Of a DNA stretch of 32,130 nucleotides, positions 9,163 to 18,126 are shown one piece after another. The DNA is from Sphingobacteriales bacterium (GTDB taxonomy: Bacteria; Bacteroidota; Bacteroidia; Chitinophagales; UBA2359). The notes beneath the pieces were generated by a model. That model made no database searches. It saw nothing but the letters and a program-made list of their open reading frames with translations, and was not told the origin of the DNA. Position numbers and translations under genes: made by a program. The DNA lies in contig JADJJT010000004.1 in assembly GCA_016706405.1 (NCBI GenBank), forward strand, positions 1-32,130, given 5' to 3'. Every line of letters starts with the position of its first letter. Within the stretch, counting starts at the first letter, position 1.

Positions 9163-11400
9163 CTGGAATCATTTTTGTAGTGATTGCACCATTCAATGAA
9201 GTATGATCTCGCTCTAAATCCAGTTGATCTTGCACAAGATTGTAGTACATTCCTTGGTTTGCTACCAAAGTTTTATGTGTGCCAATTTCCGCTATCTTTC
9301 CATCATGGATGACTACTATTTGATCCGCATTTTTCACAGTACTCAGACGATGAGCTACTACGATGACGGTTTTGTTTTCATAAAAATTATTCAAATTTTC
9401 CATGATAATTCTTTCGTTGGTCGCATCAAGTGCATTGGTCGCTTCATCAAAAAAAAGAAATTCGGGATTTTTATACACTGCTCTCGCTATGAGTAATCTT
9501 TGTCGCTGACCTTGTGAGACTCCCAAACCTTTTGAGCCTATCATCGTATTGTAGGAAAGTGGTAATGAATACACAAAGTCAGATACATTGGCTACATGCA
9601 AAGCATGATCTAATTTCTTGAAGTCCAATACATCATCACTTTCAGCAATATTGTTTCCTATGGTATCTGAAAAGATATATCCATCTTGCATAACCGTACC
9701 ACATTTACTTCTCCAAAAAGACTTACTTATGGCTTGTAACGGCGTATTGCCAACAAGGATTCTACCTTTTGAAGGTGGATAAAAACCCAGTAAAAGTTTG
9801 AGTAAGGTGGTTTTTCCACTACCGCTAATACCAACAATCGCAGTCACTTTGCCTGAAGGGATTGTCAAATTTATGTTATCCAAAACGTCTTTTTCAGAAC
9901 CGCTATAATGAAAGGAAAGATTTTCAAGAATCAAATCAGCCTTTTCTGGAATTTCTTGTATCAGATTATCTTCTGCCCTTTCTTCGGGTTCTACTTCGGT
10001 AATTTCACTCATTCGGTTAAGGCTAAGTTTTGCATCCTGTGCAGAACGAAGAAATTGTATAAATTGGTCAAATGGGGCATTCAGCTGCCCCACTATATAT
10101 TGTATAGCTACCAAAGTACCTAAACTGATACTCCCGCCGATTACAGCTTTCGCTGCAAGGAATGAAATAATGATGTCTTTTAGTCGAGTAAAAAACAATG
10201 CCCCAAAATCTTGATATTGACGAAGTGATAAGGAATTGGATTGTACTCTAAACAAAATACCTTGTATGTCAATCCACTTCCATCTTCTTTTTCGTTCACT
10301 TCCTTGCAGTTTGATCTCCTGCATCCCGTGTATCATCTCAAAAAGAGTATGTTGATTGTCTGATTGTTGTCGAAATGCCAAATAGTCTATTTTTGCACGT
10401 TTCTTCATAAAAAGTAAGACCCATCCTACATATAATGTCGAGAAAAAAGCAAAGACAAGAAAAATGGTCAAATCGTAGAATAGCAAAATCACACTAAATA
10501 CGATCAAGGTCAAGAATGAAAAAACTATATTGAGCACTGAACCTGTCAAAAACTGTTCAACCCGATAGTTATCGTTGATTCTCTGAACCAAATCACCTAC
10601 GTTCTTGCTATCGAAATATCCCAATGGTAATTTCATGAGTTTGCTTAGAAAATCAGAGATGAGATTGACATTGATTCTCTTACCAATTTGGAGAATAATC
10701 CAAGACTGTATGAATTGCACAAATGTTTGACTTGTAAATAAGACCAACTGAGCAATTAAGATGAGCCAAACAAAATTTAGGTTTTGATTTTGCACACCTA
10801 CATCTATCAAGGATTGAGTAAGAAAGGGAAACATCACTTGAAAAGCAAACCTGCAATGATGCCAATTACAAACTGTATTATTAGCCTCTTGTAGGGTCTT
10901 AAATATTGGAAAATTGATGCCCAAGAATTACTTGAATCCTTATCAACAGACAAGTTTTGTTTATAAAATTCTGGAGTCGGCTCTAAGCCAAGTACAATAC
11001 CCTTATCTCCGTCGCTACACCAAGATTTTTCAAATTGTTCTTTGGTGAGTTTTATTTTTCCATGGGCGGGGTCAGCTATCCAGACATGACGTTTGTTGAT
11101 CTTATATATTACTACGAAGTGTTTTTGATTGTAGTGGGCAATGCAAGGTAAAGGAAAATCCAATAATCCTGCTTTATCGTGTGTAGAGTAATAATTTATC
11201 TTTACAATTATTGTTCTAAACCCATAATTCTCAGCGGCTAAAGAAATGCTTTTTAGCGATACTCCAATTTTAGATGTCCCACAGTCATTTCTTAGAGTAG
11301 GTAGATTAATATATTTCCCGTGAAATGATAATAACATACCTAAGCATGTTGGGCCGCAATCAGCATCATCTAATTGTCTTATTAGTTTAATTTTGTTCAT
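9155..11400 (-). CDS. Peptidase-containing ABC exporter (C39-ABC), one apparent frameshift
   Basis: Cuts the leader of the modified peptide after Gly-Gly and exports the core. The N-terminal part (start 11400) is a C39 peptidase: Gln9 and catalytic Cys15 in RQLDDADCGPTC, His in NQKHFVVIYK at about residue 93, and Asp in WIADPAHGK. A transmembrane domain follows, then an ATPase with Walker A GISGSGKTT, signature LGVSQGQRQR and Walker B FLFFDEATNAL. The peptidase frame ends at LLFK (about 10834). Adding one base near 10842 gives LLFQVMFPFLTQSLI and joins it to the frame that runs to 9155. The joined protein of about 745 residues is normal for this family. Given one single-base break in an otherwise intact gene, a sequencing error is as likely as a real mutation. 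It overlaps hlyD and follows gwsS by 3 bases. Confidence 0.85.
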
Positions 11401-11403
11401 AAA

Positions 11404-12483
11404 TCACCTTAAATTATAATACTGGATTGCTTGCTCCTTTAATGGATTACTAGTCCAATCATCCCATTCACCTTTATACGGATTATAGCCGCATTTCAAG
11501 GGTGCAGAGTAAATGTCATTTGGATTTTCCGTGTAAGCTCTACAATCTGTACATATATATCTGAACTCACAGTCTTTGCATTTCTCAATTCTATTTTTAT
11601 TTATCTCCCATAACGCTTTAAATTTCAAATTTTTTAATACATCCGAAATTGTTGTATTATCCACATGACCGTAACTTTTTTGCATACTGGGGCAATTCTT
11701 AATGTAACCATTTTTATCAATGGCTATTTTGCGGTTCAAACAAGTATTGTAAGACATAGACTCCGTGAAATTCTCAATATTAACTGAAAAATATTTATGA
11801 TGAATACAACCACAATTACTTTCATCAAATATATTATCCATTGTAGATAATATAGTACCAACACCATATCCACCTGAATCATATATTATTTTATCAAATG
11901 GAGCTCCGTACAGAATTATTGAAGAGAATTTTATATTATTATCTATAATATCTCTTATTGTATTTAATATTGCTATGTCATATGGAAATAAGCATTGTAT
12001 TGAAATAAAATTATTACCATATATCAAATCACTTATAAGTTCAAGTTCATCAATGGACGGGGTTCTATAAAATCTTATTTGTAAATGACGGCAGCCTAAA
12101 TCTTCAAGCTGAGCAAATTCCAAAGAGTAGTCATGGTTGTAATCTTTTGACACATCAATTATGGCATTTGAAATACTTGATGGATAATTCCAGTCTAAAT
12201 TTAACGGTGGAAAATTATCTAAGTCGCTAATGTTACTTAATTCGAAAACAAGCTCTTTTTCAAGTAAAAACTCAAAATAATCTTTCAAGATATCATGATG
12301 TTCTCTACTTACATTTTCAAATGTCGTTGGGACATGTATGTATCTCTTATCTACAAATAAATTAGACAATGACAATGGTATTAAATGATATGAGTTTCGT
12401 TGCAAATCACATATGATAGATCGGCAATGACCGTCTACTATCATGCAATTTGCAAAGAGACTAAGTATTTCCTTATTTTTCAT
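11404..12483 (-). CDS. gwsS: Grasp-with-spasm SPASM-domain peptide maturase
   Basis: About 360 residues; a RiPP maturation protein that partners the ATP-grasp ligase GwsG. The C-terminal SPASM-like region carries the cluster cysteines: CLNRKIAIDKNGYIKNCPS, then CKDCEFRYICTDCRAY, then KCGYNPYKG. The N-terminal half has weak TIM-barrel-like segments (LQIRFYRTPSIDEL, FISIQCLFP). I see no CX3CX2C radical-SAM motif, which matches my understanding that this family is defined by the SPASM region. The open frame begins at 12507, but the start MKNKEILSLF at 12483 is preferred because it reduces overlap with the upstream small ORF to 11 bases. It is one of the core genes of the RiPP operon. What it does to the peptide is not evident. 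Confidence 0.85.
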   Translation of the reverse strand: MKNKEILSLFANCMIVDGHCRSIICDLQRNSYHLIPLSLSNLFVDKRYIHVPTTFENVSREHHDILKDYFEFLLEKELVFELSNISDLDNFPPLNLDWNYPSSISNAIIDVSKDYNHDYSLEFAQLEDLGCRHLQIRFYRTPSIDELELISDLIYGNNFISIQCLFPYDIAILNTIRDIIDNNIKFSSIILYGAPFDKIIYDSGGYGVGTILSTMDNIFDESNCGCIHHKYFSVNIENFTESMSYNTCLNRKIAIDKNGYIKNCPSMQKSYGHVDNTTISDVLKNLKFKALWEINKNRIEKCKDCEFRYICTDCRAYTENPNDIYSAPLKCGYNPYKGEWDDWTSNPLKEQAIQYYNLR

Positions 12484-12697
12484 TTTCATCCATTTTTTCA
12501 ATATCAACTATTTTAGATATTGGTTTGTAAAAAGGTCTCGTTATATGAGACTTAGTCTGATGTCTAGAATAATTGGCAACTTTAAGTTCCATAGTAGATG
12601 AAATATTAATTTCCCACTTAGGTGCAATAAATGGAAACTTCTCAGGTGACTGAGCTATTTGCTCCTTTATTTTCTCAACAAAATCTTTTTCATTCAT
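12473..12697 (-). CDS. Small protein of unknown function in the RiPP operon
   Basis: 74 residues, starting MNEKDFVEKIKEQIAQSPEK and ending in an acidic tail (EKMDENEK). It has no signal peptide, no Gly-Gly motif and no cysteine, so it does not look like a precursor for the C39 exporter. It lies between gwsG (4-base gap) and gwsS (overlap of 11 or more bases), which argues for real, coupled translation. It could be a recognition or scaffold protein for the maturases, but nothing in the sequence shows this. Homology is not recognised. Confidence 0.6.
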   Translation of the reverse strand: MNEKDFVEKIKEQIAQSPEKFPFIAPKWEINISSTMELKVANYSRHQTKSHITRPFYKPISKIVDIEKMDENEK

Positions 12698-12701
12698 TTC
12701 T

Positions 12702-13670
12702 TTATAATTTAATGAGCAATTCTGCGATCTCTTTTTCTAAGAAATAATTACAATTCCGACTTAGCCATTGAAATTGCCCAATAGGGTTTACTTCTAGAAA
12801 AATATATTCACTTTCTGGAGTCAGAATTATATCAAATGATCCACTATCAAGTCGGTTTTTATTCATTAATGTTTTAAGTTGTTCTTGCAAACTAGAAGGC
12901 AATGTATATGGGACTACTCTATTTGGTTTGGCATGGTCGTAGTTCCTAAAATCGACCATTGTTCTCGGATTGTTTTGACTGAAAATTGCCATTGTAAAAA
13001 AACGACCTTTTAGATAAAATGACCGTAGTTCAACTTTTTTGTCAATGTATTCCTGAAACATACTATGTAAAAATATTTTCGGAAATGAGTCTATATTTTC
13101 TGAGGTAATCAACAAAGTGGGAGCACTAAACTTTATTTCTTTATTTTTATATTTGAAACGGCTAAATGGATTTCTTACTGGTTTGCAAATTATTCTTTCA
13201 TGTTTCATTAAAAACTCCTTTACTCTTTCAATTTTAGAAGTTATCAGTGTTTCAGGTATTTGCAATCCTAATTCAATGCAATCTTGTAGAATATTTAGTT
13301 TTTCGATTCTATTGTCTGAGAATTTATTAATTCCGTTTTTCGGGTCAAAGAATTCAACAAAGGAGAATATAGGATCAATGTATTCCTTTGCGATACCTCT
13401 CCTCAGAAAATCACTATCAGTTGTATAAGAATTACTTAACTTATACTGACCTCGTCGGTACCAATATGAACTATCATTAGGTATTTTGTAACCATTTAAA
13501 TTCAAAAATGAATCCTCATTGCTTAGGAATACTTCGATAAATTGAATATATGTATCATCCATCAGAGCTTTAATCTTCTTATTTGGTGCTAAGAAATTTA
13601 TCCATGACATTACGTCATCGGTGCTGGTGTCAAATGCATCGGATTGTATAGTGATATTTTCAGCTTTCAT
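12702..13670 (-). CDS. gwsG: Grasp-with-spasm ATP-grasp peptide maturase
   Basis: 322 residues; an ATP-grasp ligase related to the microviridin/graspetide ligases, which use ATP to join acidic side chains of a precursor to Ser/Thr or Lys. Family marks are the N-terminal SSYWYRRGQYKL segment, the central ATP-binding region with ERIICKPVRNP, MFQEYIDKKVELRSFYL, and the C-terminal metal and ATP site FLEVNPIGQFQWLS. The open frame extends up to 13742, but the start at 13670 (MKAENITIQSDAF) is chosen because it lies one base after the upstream stop (13672). It precedes the small ORF and gwsS. The family call is strong. The ring chemistry on this precursor is inferred. Confidence 0.88.
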   Translation of the reverse strand: MKAENITIQSDAFDTSTDDVMSWINFLAPNKKIKALMDDTYIQFIEVFLSNEDSFLNLNGYKIPNDSSYWYRRGQYKLSNSYTTDSDFLRRGIAKEYIDPIFSFVEFFDPKNGINKFSDNRIEKLNILQDCIELGLQIPETLITSKIERVKEFLMKHERIICKPVRNPFSRFKYKNKEIKFSAPTLLITSENIDSFPKIFLHSMFQEYIDKKVELRSFYLKGRFFTMAIFSQNNPRTMVDFRNYDHAKPNRVVPYTLPSSLQEQLKTLMNKNRLDSGSFDIILTPESEYIFLEVNPIGQFQWLSRNCNYFLEKEIAELLIKL

Positions 13671-13671
13671 C

Positions 13672-14718
13672 TTACATACATTTCCAAAATCCATAAAATA
13701 ATTTGAAGCCATACTTTTCTTCAAATTGTTTTTTCTTTTCATCCACCTCTACTTCCACAATATTCCACTGTGACCTTAGATTATTGACCTTTTCTTTGTC
13801 GATTGAAAACTTTTTATAATCACAAAAAAGATTTAAGTAAAATAGTCCATTTTGAACATCTGGATATTTGCATATATAAAATATTGAATTCACATCTCTA
13901 TACATATTATCATATAAACAACCTATTTCACGGGGATGAATTTCGCCATTTAGCATCGCTGTATATAATATTTCTTTAAATTCTAAAAAGGTACACTGAT
14001 TATGTATCAGCAAAATCATTGATATTGTATTCGAGAGAGATTTGTCTTCAGTAGTATAGTAATCTATTTTGGAAGAAAACTTATACTTCCTGTTGTCTAT
14101 ATCAAAATTGGGTTTGCCAATGTTTTTAAAAATATCTTTATCATCTATACCTATAAGTTTTGAACTTGGAAATCCATATTTATTTATCCAACCTTTTATT
14201 TTCTGTATATTCCTTCTCTTTTCAATAGCGTATACCTCATCAGGCTGACTCTTTTTGATTTGATCATCAATTCCTAAATCATATACTTTAAGCAAGTATT
14301 CGTAATTGATGTTTTTTAAATAAATTTTTCTATTTAGTATTGCTTGTTCCATGAAAGATGTGTCACTAAATAAATCATCAGTTAGGGTTTTAAGTAATGG
14401 AAAGTGATTTAGGTGCTTGATCTGGAGACCAAATTTAAATCCTTTTAAAAGATACTCTCTAAATTTCAATTTTCTTTCATATACACATATTTGTGCAGCA
14501 TTAACTAAATCCTTAAGAAAAATAAAACTATACTGTTCAAAAGCTTTATCATAATACGCAAGTGAGCTATCGACATTACTATTCAAGAAGTAATATCTCT
14601 CTGCTTGATTAATAAGTTCATGATATTCTAGATAAGTTGTGTCGCAAATGATCTTATTATTTGCTTTTAAATATGAAGATGACATTAAAAATGCAATTAC
14701 TAAAAAAATGAATTTCAT
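13672..14718 (-). CDS. Secreted protein of unknown function in the RiPP operon
   Basis: 348 residues with an N-terminal signal peptide (MKFIFLVIAFLMSSSYLKAN), so it acts in the periplasm or at the surface. Residues about 35-60 look like a tetratricopeptide-type helix pair (ERYYFLNSNVDSSLAYYDKA). The C-terminal half has INKYGFPSSKLIG, ISMILLIHNQCTFLEFKEIL and NGEIHPREIGCLYDN, a pattern I associate loosely with DUF6624-like proteins of Bacteroidota; this is tentative. It lies between the precursor terminator and gwsG, with a one-base gap to gwsG. Being exported and encoded with the maturases, it may serve in immunity or handling of the product, but the sequence gives no direct proof. Confidence 0.65.
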   Translation of the reverse strand: MKFIFLVIAFLMSSSYLKANNKIICDTTYLEYHELINQAERYYFLNSNVDSSLAYYDKAFEQYSFIFLKDLVNAAQICVYERKLKFREYLLKGFKFGLQIKHLNHFPLLKTLTDDLFSDTSFMEQAILNRKIYLKNINYEYLLKVYDLGIDDQIKKSQPDEVYAIEKRRNIQKIKGWINKYGFPSSKLIGIDDKDIFKNIGKPNFDIDNRKYKFSSKIDYYTTEDKSLSNTISMILLIHNQCTFLEFKEILYTAMLNGEIHPREIGCLYDNMYRDVNSIFYICKYPDVQNGLFYLNLFCDYKKFSIDKEKVNNLRSQWNIVEVEVDEKKKQFEEKYGFKLFYGFWKCM

Positions 14719-14733
14719 GTTTCAAAACTTTAT

Positions 14734-14774
14734 TTTTAAAAAATAGGACTTAGGCGAGGTTATCGCCTAAGTCC
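14734..14774 (-). terminator. Intrinsic terminator/attenuator after the precursor gene
   Basis: On the minus strand GGACTTAGGCGA pairs perfectly with TCGCCTAAGTCC over 12 base pairs with a 5-base loop, followed by TATTTTTT. It starts 7 bases after the precursor stop and before the first enzyme gene, so partial read-through would give more precursor than enzymes. Confidence 0.85.
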
Positions 14775-14781
14775 ATTCAAA

Positions 14782-14994
14782 TTAGCAAGATCCTCTGTTG
14801 TAGTCAACACCTTTACCATCAATGGTATGTTGACCATCATCCGTAGCTTTATCAAGGCAATCAGAACCTGAAGTTCCATCATTACCTTTATAGGAAGTAG
14901 CTACTGGTGCACCTCCTACAATGCTAAAAGAATCCATAATCTCACTTGATTTAAAAGCATCAAATTTTGAGCTTTTGATTGATTCAAAATTCAT
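14782..14994 (-). CDS. RiPP precursor peptide with Gly-Gly leader
   Basis: 70 residues. The leader MNFESIKSSKFDAFKSSEIM continues to DSFSIVGG, a double-glycine site for the C39 exporter encoded downstream. The predicted core of 42 residues starts APVATSYKGNDGTSGSDCLD and ends DGKGVDYNRGSC. It is rich in Asp, Thr, Ser and Lys, which suits ester or amide ring formation by an ATP-grasp ligase, and it has two Cys. A longer in-frame start exists upstream (15090), but MNFES is chosen for its typical leader and length. It is first in the operon and followed by a strong terminator, the usual arrangement for RiPP precursors. Ring pattern and activity are unknown. Confidence 0.85.
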   Translation of the reverse strand: MNFESIKSSKFDAFKSSEIMDSFSIVGGAPVATSYKGNDGTSGSDCLDKATDDGQHTIDGKGVDYNRGSC

Positions 14995-15299
14995 GATTAT
15001 TGAATTTAAAATTACTGATCCCCCAATCCGTCTCGAGTCTGAGGTTCGTACGTCCATGTTGTTTTCTTGAAATCCTACGTATGAGTTCAAGAAGGAAGGG
15101 ATGGAATTTCCTATACAAGTAGCTACATTGTATTTCTTGAAACATTACGGTAGGGTTTGCAGAACTGTTGCTGTGGTGGAGTGAGCTAGGTTTGCGGGTA
15201 TGCAAAACCACCTCTGCCTCAGTGTGGGTGAGGTTTAATCCTTTGATTTTCTGACTTTTATTCATTTCTACCGTCATGTTTATTTTGTTTTCATCACAC
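14995..15299. other. Intergenic/leader region upstream of the precursor gene
   Basis: About 300 bases with no gene I can support. An open frame runs on the minus strand (15301-14984), but it overlaps the precursor start, lacks a clear start signal and has odd composition. I could not find a perfect TAnnTTTG promoter, although transcription of the RiPP operon must begin here or upstream. Confidence 0.4.
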
Positions 15300-15426
15300 A
15301 TAACGGGTTGGGGCTTTGTGGCAGTAGGGGAGTTATGAAAACTGAAACTGTCTACCGCAACCGAAACTTGATAAAAGTAATAAATTTAAATTAACCACGA
15401 AAACCCCTATTGCACAAAACCCTTGT
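15300..15426. repeat. attC-like palindromic site E2 (long type), split by IS copy 1
   Basis: ATAAC (15300-15304), arm TTTGTGGCAGTAGGGG (15315-15330) and matching arm CCCCTATTGCACAAA (15404-15418) with one bulged G. It then breaks at CTTGT (15422-15426), where the IS begins. The missing core continues as GTTAGCGG at 17223, after the IS. The bases before AAC (15291-15304) pair 13/14 with the head of the same unit at E1. Confidence 0.7.
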
Positions 15427-15522
15427 GCCTGTTGCACAACTCAAAGGTAGTGAAAAATTAATATACAAAAAAAATTTGGTGAAATATTTTTAAAAAGAAT
15501 AGGAAAATTCAATAATTTGTAG

Positions 15523-15530
15523 TATATTTG
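15523..15530 (+). promoter_or_regulatory. -7 box of the IS transposase promoter
   Basis: TATATTTG matches TAnnTTTG and lies only 8 bases before the transposase ATG (15539), implying an almost leaderless transcript. The same box is present in copies 2 and 3. No -33 TTG is seen at the right spacing. Confidence 0.45.
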
Positions 15531-15538
15531 CCTGCATT

Positions 15539-17130
15539 ATGCAAGGACGAAAACAACTGACCCCGCAACTATTTTACCAACTAAGTTTAGACCAATTAGT
15601 TCCGGAAGATAATTTTTACCGCCGAATAAACAACCACCTCAATCTCGATTTTCTGTACCCAGCTACCAAGCAGTATTACGGCTCCGAAGGGCAGCAAAGT
15701 ATAGACCCGGTGGTGTTTTTCAAAATTTTGTTGGTGGGCTACCTCAACAATATCAACAGCGACCGCGCTTTGCTTGCCTACCGCAACAACTGCCTTGATG
15801 TTCGCCTGTTTTTGGGCTACGACCTCAACGAATCGCTGCCTTAGCACTCGACCATTAGCCGCACACGGCAACTGTTTGGCGAGGAAGTATTTTTGGGTTT
15901 ATTCAGAAAAATTCTGTCGCTTTGCGTAAAAATCCGGAATGGTGCGCGGCAAACGCCAGGCGGTCGATAGCGCCTTCATCAAAGCCAATGCCAGCATGGA
16001 TAGTTTGGTCGAAAAAGAGGTTTTAGAAGATGCCTCGGCCTTTGTGTCGGAATTAGAAGAAAACAGCGAATTTAAAGTAACTACCGAGCGCAAAAAATTG
16101 GTAGAGCGGCACCACAAATGGAAAGAAGAGGCCTACAAAGATATGCCCGCCGGCAACAATAAATCCGGACGTTTAGATGAAGATGGCCATGAAATTCGGC
16201 CTAAATTTTAAGCAATCACACGCATTATTCGCCTACCGATCCGGGACTGCTAAAATAAGCGTAAAGCCCGGAAAAGCCCGCCAGCTAAACTATTCGGGGC
16301 AGTTGGCCGTTGACGATGCGCACCATGTCATAACGGGAGCTTGCGCCAGCACATCGGGCAGCAAAGACAGTGCCATTTTTGGCGAAATCATGAACCAAAC
16401 CATCGCAAATTTCAAAGAAAACGGCTTGGAAATGGAAGAGGTTTTGGCTGATGCGGGTTACAGCAGTGGCGAGAGTTTGCAGTATTGCGAGGCGCATCAT
16501 ATCAACGCATACATTCCAAATTTTGGGCAGTACAAACCCCCAACGCGAGGGCTTTGTTTTCAACAAAAAACTCAACCGCTACCGATGTGAAAAAAGGGCG
16601 GCAACAAGGCTATTTTGACCTTCAAAGGCACAAAACCGACAGCAAAGGCTACACCAAAAACGTTTATCGCAGCAGCGAAAGCGATTGTGGCAAAATGCCC
16701 CCTCAGGCGCCTTGTGTTGCGGTGCGGTAAGCAATTCAAAAATTAGACGACAGCATTCAAACCCCTGTACGACAAGATGCACCGCAAACTCAACAAAGAC
16801 AAAAACTACACCCGATTTTTAACCAAACGCCGAAGCTCAACCGTTGAGCCCGTGCTGGGAACGCTTATCAATCATCACAACATGAAACGAGTGAATGCAC
16901 GAGGAATAGCCCAAGCCAATAAACACGTTTTAATGGCGGCTTTGAGCTATAATTTGAAGAAACTGTTAAAATTTATCCGGAAAATGCCCAAAATGTACGC
17001 TCAAATGCCCAGTCCCTGCCAAATTGGGCAGCAGGTATTGGTTTCTTCAAAATTCACTTTATTGGGCTTAATTAGGTTCATTTTAAGGCATTCAAAAAAA
17101 GGAACTTCCATTTATTTGTCCCGAAATTAA
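15539..17130 (+). pseudogene. IS1182-family transposase, copy 1, frameshifted
   Basis: DDE transposase of about 520-530 residues if frames are joined. The N-terminal DUF772-like DNA-binding part starts MQGRKQLTPQLFYQLSLDQL and includes SIDPVVFFKILLVGYLNNIN. The catalytic part includes QLAVDDAHHVITGA, VLADAGYSSGE and the late RSSTVEPVLGTLINHHNMKR carrying the likely catalytic Glu. Frames change near 15.84 kb, 15.93 kb, 16.2 kb, 16.55 kb and 16.72 kb. The breaks are mostly one base in homopolymers and often differ from those in the other copies, so the consensus gene may be intact. Start codon follows the TATATTTG box. Confidence 0.85.
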
Positions 17131-17223
17131 GACTTGCCTAAAACGCGGCAAATGTAGCTACGGCGGGCATTTTAGCCCAAAAACCCGCTTTGTAAAGGGA
17201 GGGTTGTGCAACGGTTACCCGTG

Positions 17224-18126
17224 TTAGCGGTTGTTCTTCTTCTCATTCGTCATAGGGTTTTTCTTCAAGTATTCAGTTGTTCGCTTCGTTAAGTTGTCCT
17301 CCAGTTCGTGTCTGTCAAATTCGTTCACCGTCTTTTTGAAGTGTCTAATGTCGTAAATTTTTACTCCTGTCTTGTCCTCATATTCAAAAGCTAAAAAGCA
17401 AATTGAACGTTTGTGTGTTTCAATGTTGCTACTCTCAAAGTCGTAAAATGATTTGTCGCTTTGTTGTTTGTTGAAGAAGTTAGCAAACTCAACTTTGTTG
17501 AGATTGTATGGTTTGTTCTTGTGAGGAATTTCAATTCTGTCAGGCGGTAAAAGATTTGTCTGCAAAACTTTGTAGCCCGAAAACTTTTTCCTCTTTCCTT
17601 CCGAAATGTTTTTCGTGTCAAGCGGTTTGCTTGTATCAACAAAATCTTTTGTCAGGTCGTTAATGAGAAAATCAAAACGATGTTTGTCTAAAAATTCAAG
17701 TGTCAGGTCATTGTAGAAATATTCAAACTCAACAGTTTCAACTGCTGTAATTTTCTTTTTCCTGTCAAGGAAAGAAAGTCCTTCAAAAGTGATTTCATAT
17801 TCTGTATCGCTGCTGATTGCTGTTTCATTCAGCAAGCCGTTCTTAATTAGAAAGTGAAACTGCATTGTAACGAATGAATTTGTTTCAACTCCTAAAAACC
17901 TGCACACTTCAGAATGTTTTGTGAAACCGCTTTGAATTGTTTGCAGAATTATTTTGCTGAAACGGTCTAACTCAATTTCCTTTTCTACAACTACATTCTG
18001 TCTGCAAAACCAAAACGGCAAATAGATTTCAAAAATGTTTTTCAATTCATAGTCGGGCTTACGATTGTCTTTGAAAATCGTAAACTCGCTGTGAAATTTT
18101 TGTTTGTGTGTTTGTTCCTTGCTCAT
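17224..18126 (-). CDS. Unknown protein paired with UPF1-like helicase
   Basis: 300 residues, with no named family recognised. Residues about 50-100 look like a winged-helix domain (ELDRFSKIILQTIQSGFTKH, then SEVCRFLGVE, then FHFLIKNGLLNE), as in regulators or DNA-binding subunits. The rest is mixed and ends in a basic tail (EKKNNR). Its start overlaps the helicase stop by 4 bases (ATGA), so the two are translated together and probably form one system. The stop codon TAA (17224-17226) lies inside the GTTAGCGG core of the cassette end, so the recombination site supplies the end of the gene. A defence or DNA-processing role is inferred from the helicase partner and the genomic company only. Confidence 0.7.
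   Translation of the reverse strand: MSKEQTHKQKFHSEFTIFKDNRKPDYELKNIFEIYLPFWFCRQNVVVEKEIELDRFSKIILQTIQSGFTKHSEVCRFLGVETNSFVTMQFHFLIKNGLLNETAISSDTEYEITFEGLSFLDRKKKITAVETVEFEYFYNDLTLEFLDKHRFDFLINDLTKDFVDTSKPLDTKNISEGKRKKFSGYKVLQTNLLPPDRIEIPHKNKPYNLNKVEFANFFNKQQSDKSFYDFESSNIETHKRSICFLAFEYEDKTGVKIYDIRHFKKTVNEFDRHELEDNLTKRTTEYLKKNPMTNEKKNNR

Larger units (their letters stand above)
15427..17220 (+). mobile_element. IS1182-family insertion sequence, copy 1
   Basis: About 1.79 kb. The left end CCTGTTGCACAACTC and the right end (reverse complement ACCGTTGCACAACCC) form imperfect terminal inverted repeats with a perfect 10-base core GTTGCACAAC. The interior holds one transposase gene on the plus strand, opposite to all neighbours, and is visibly more GC-rich than the host genes. 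The element sits inside the conserved TGTTA core of site E2. Exact borders are uncertain by up to 3 bases, and a TGT duplication is possible. The right end carries TTACCC, which mimics the end of an attC-like arm. After the transposase stop (17130) the 90-base tail has only a weak hairpin (GGGC-ATTTTA-GCCC). Confidence 0.88.

Noticed and set aside
9155..11400. Separate peptidase and ABC transporter genes
   Set aside because: The two frames overlap in the middle of a transmembrane region and join perfectly (LLFQVMFPFL) with one added base, so this is one broken gene.
14984..15301. Open frame of 105 codons on the minus strand upstream of the precursor
   Set aside because: It overlaps the precursor start out of frame and starts next to the E2 core, and its composition (LTHTEAEVVLHTRKPSSLHH) does not resemble a folded protein. 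It may be a conserved leader region, but I cannot support it as a gene.
15427..17220. IS unit as a true integron-like cassette
   Set aside because: A cassette would carry its own attC-like stem, so all copies should share one. The stems beside the three copies differ, so separate transposition into different sites is the simpler reading.
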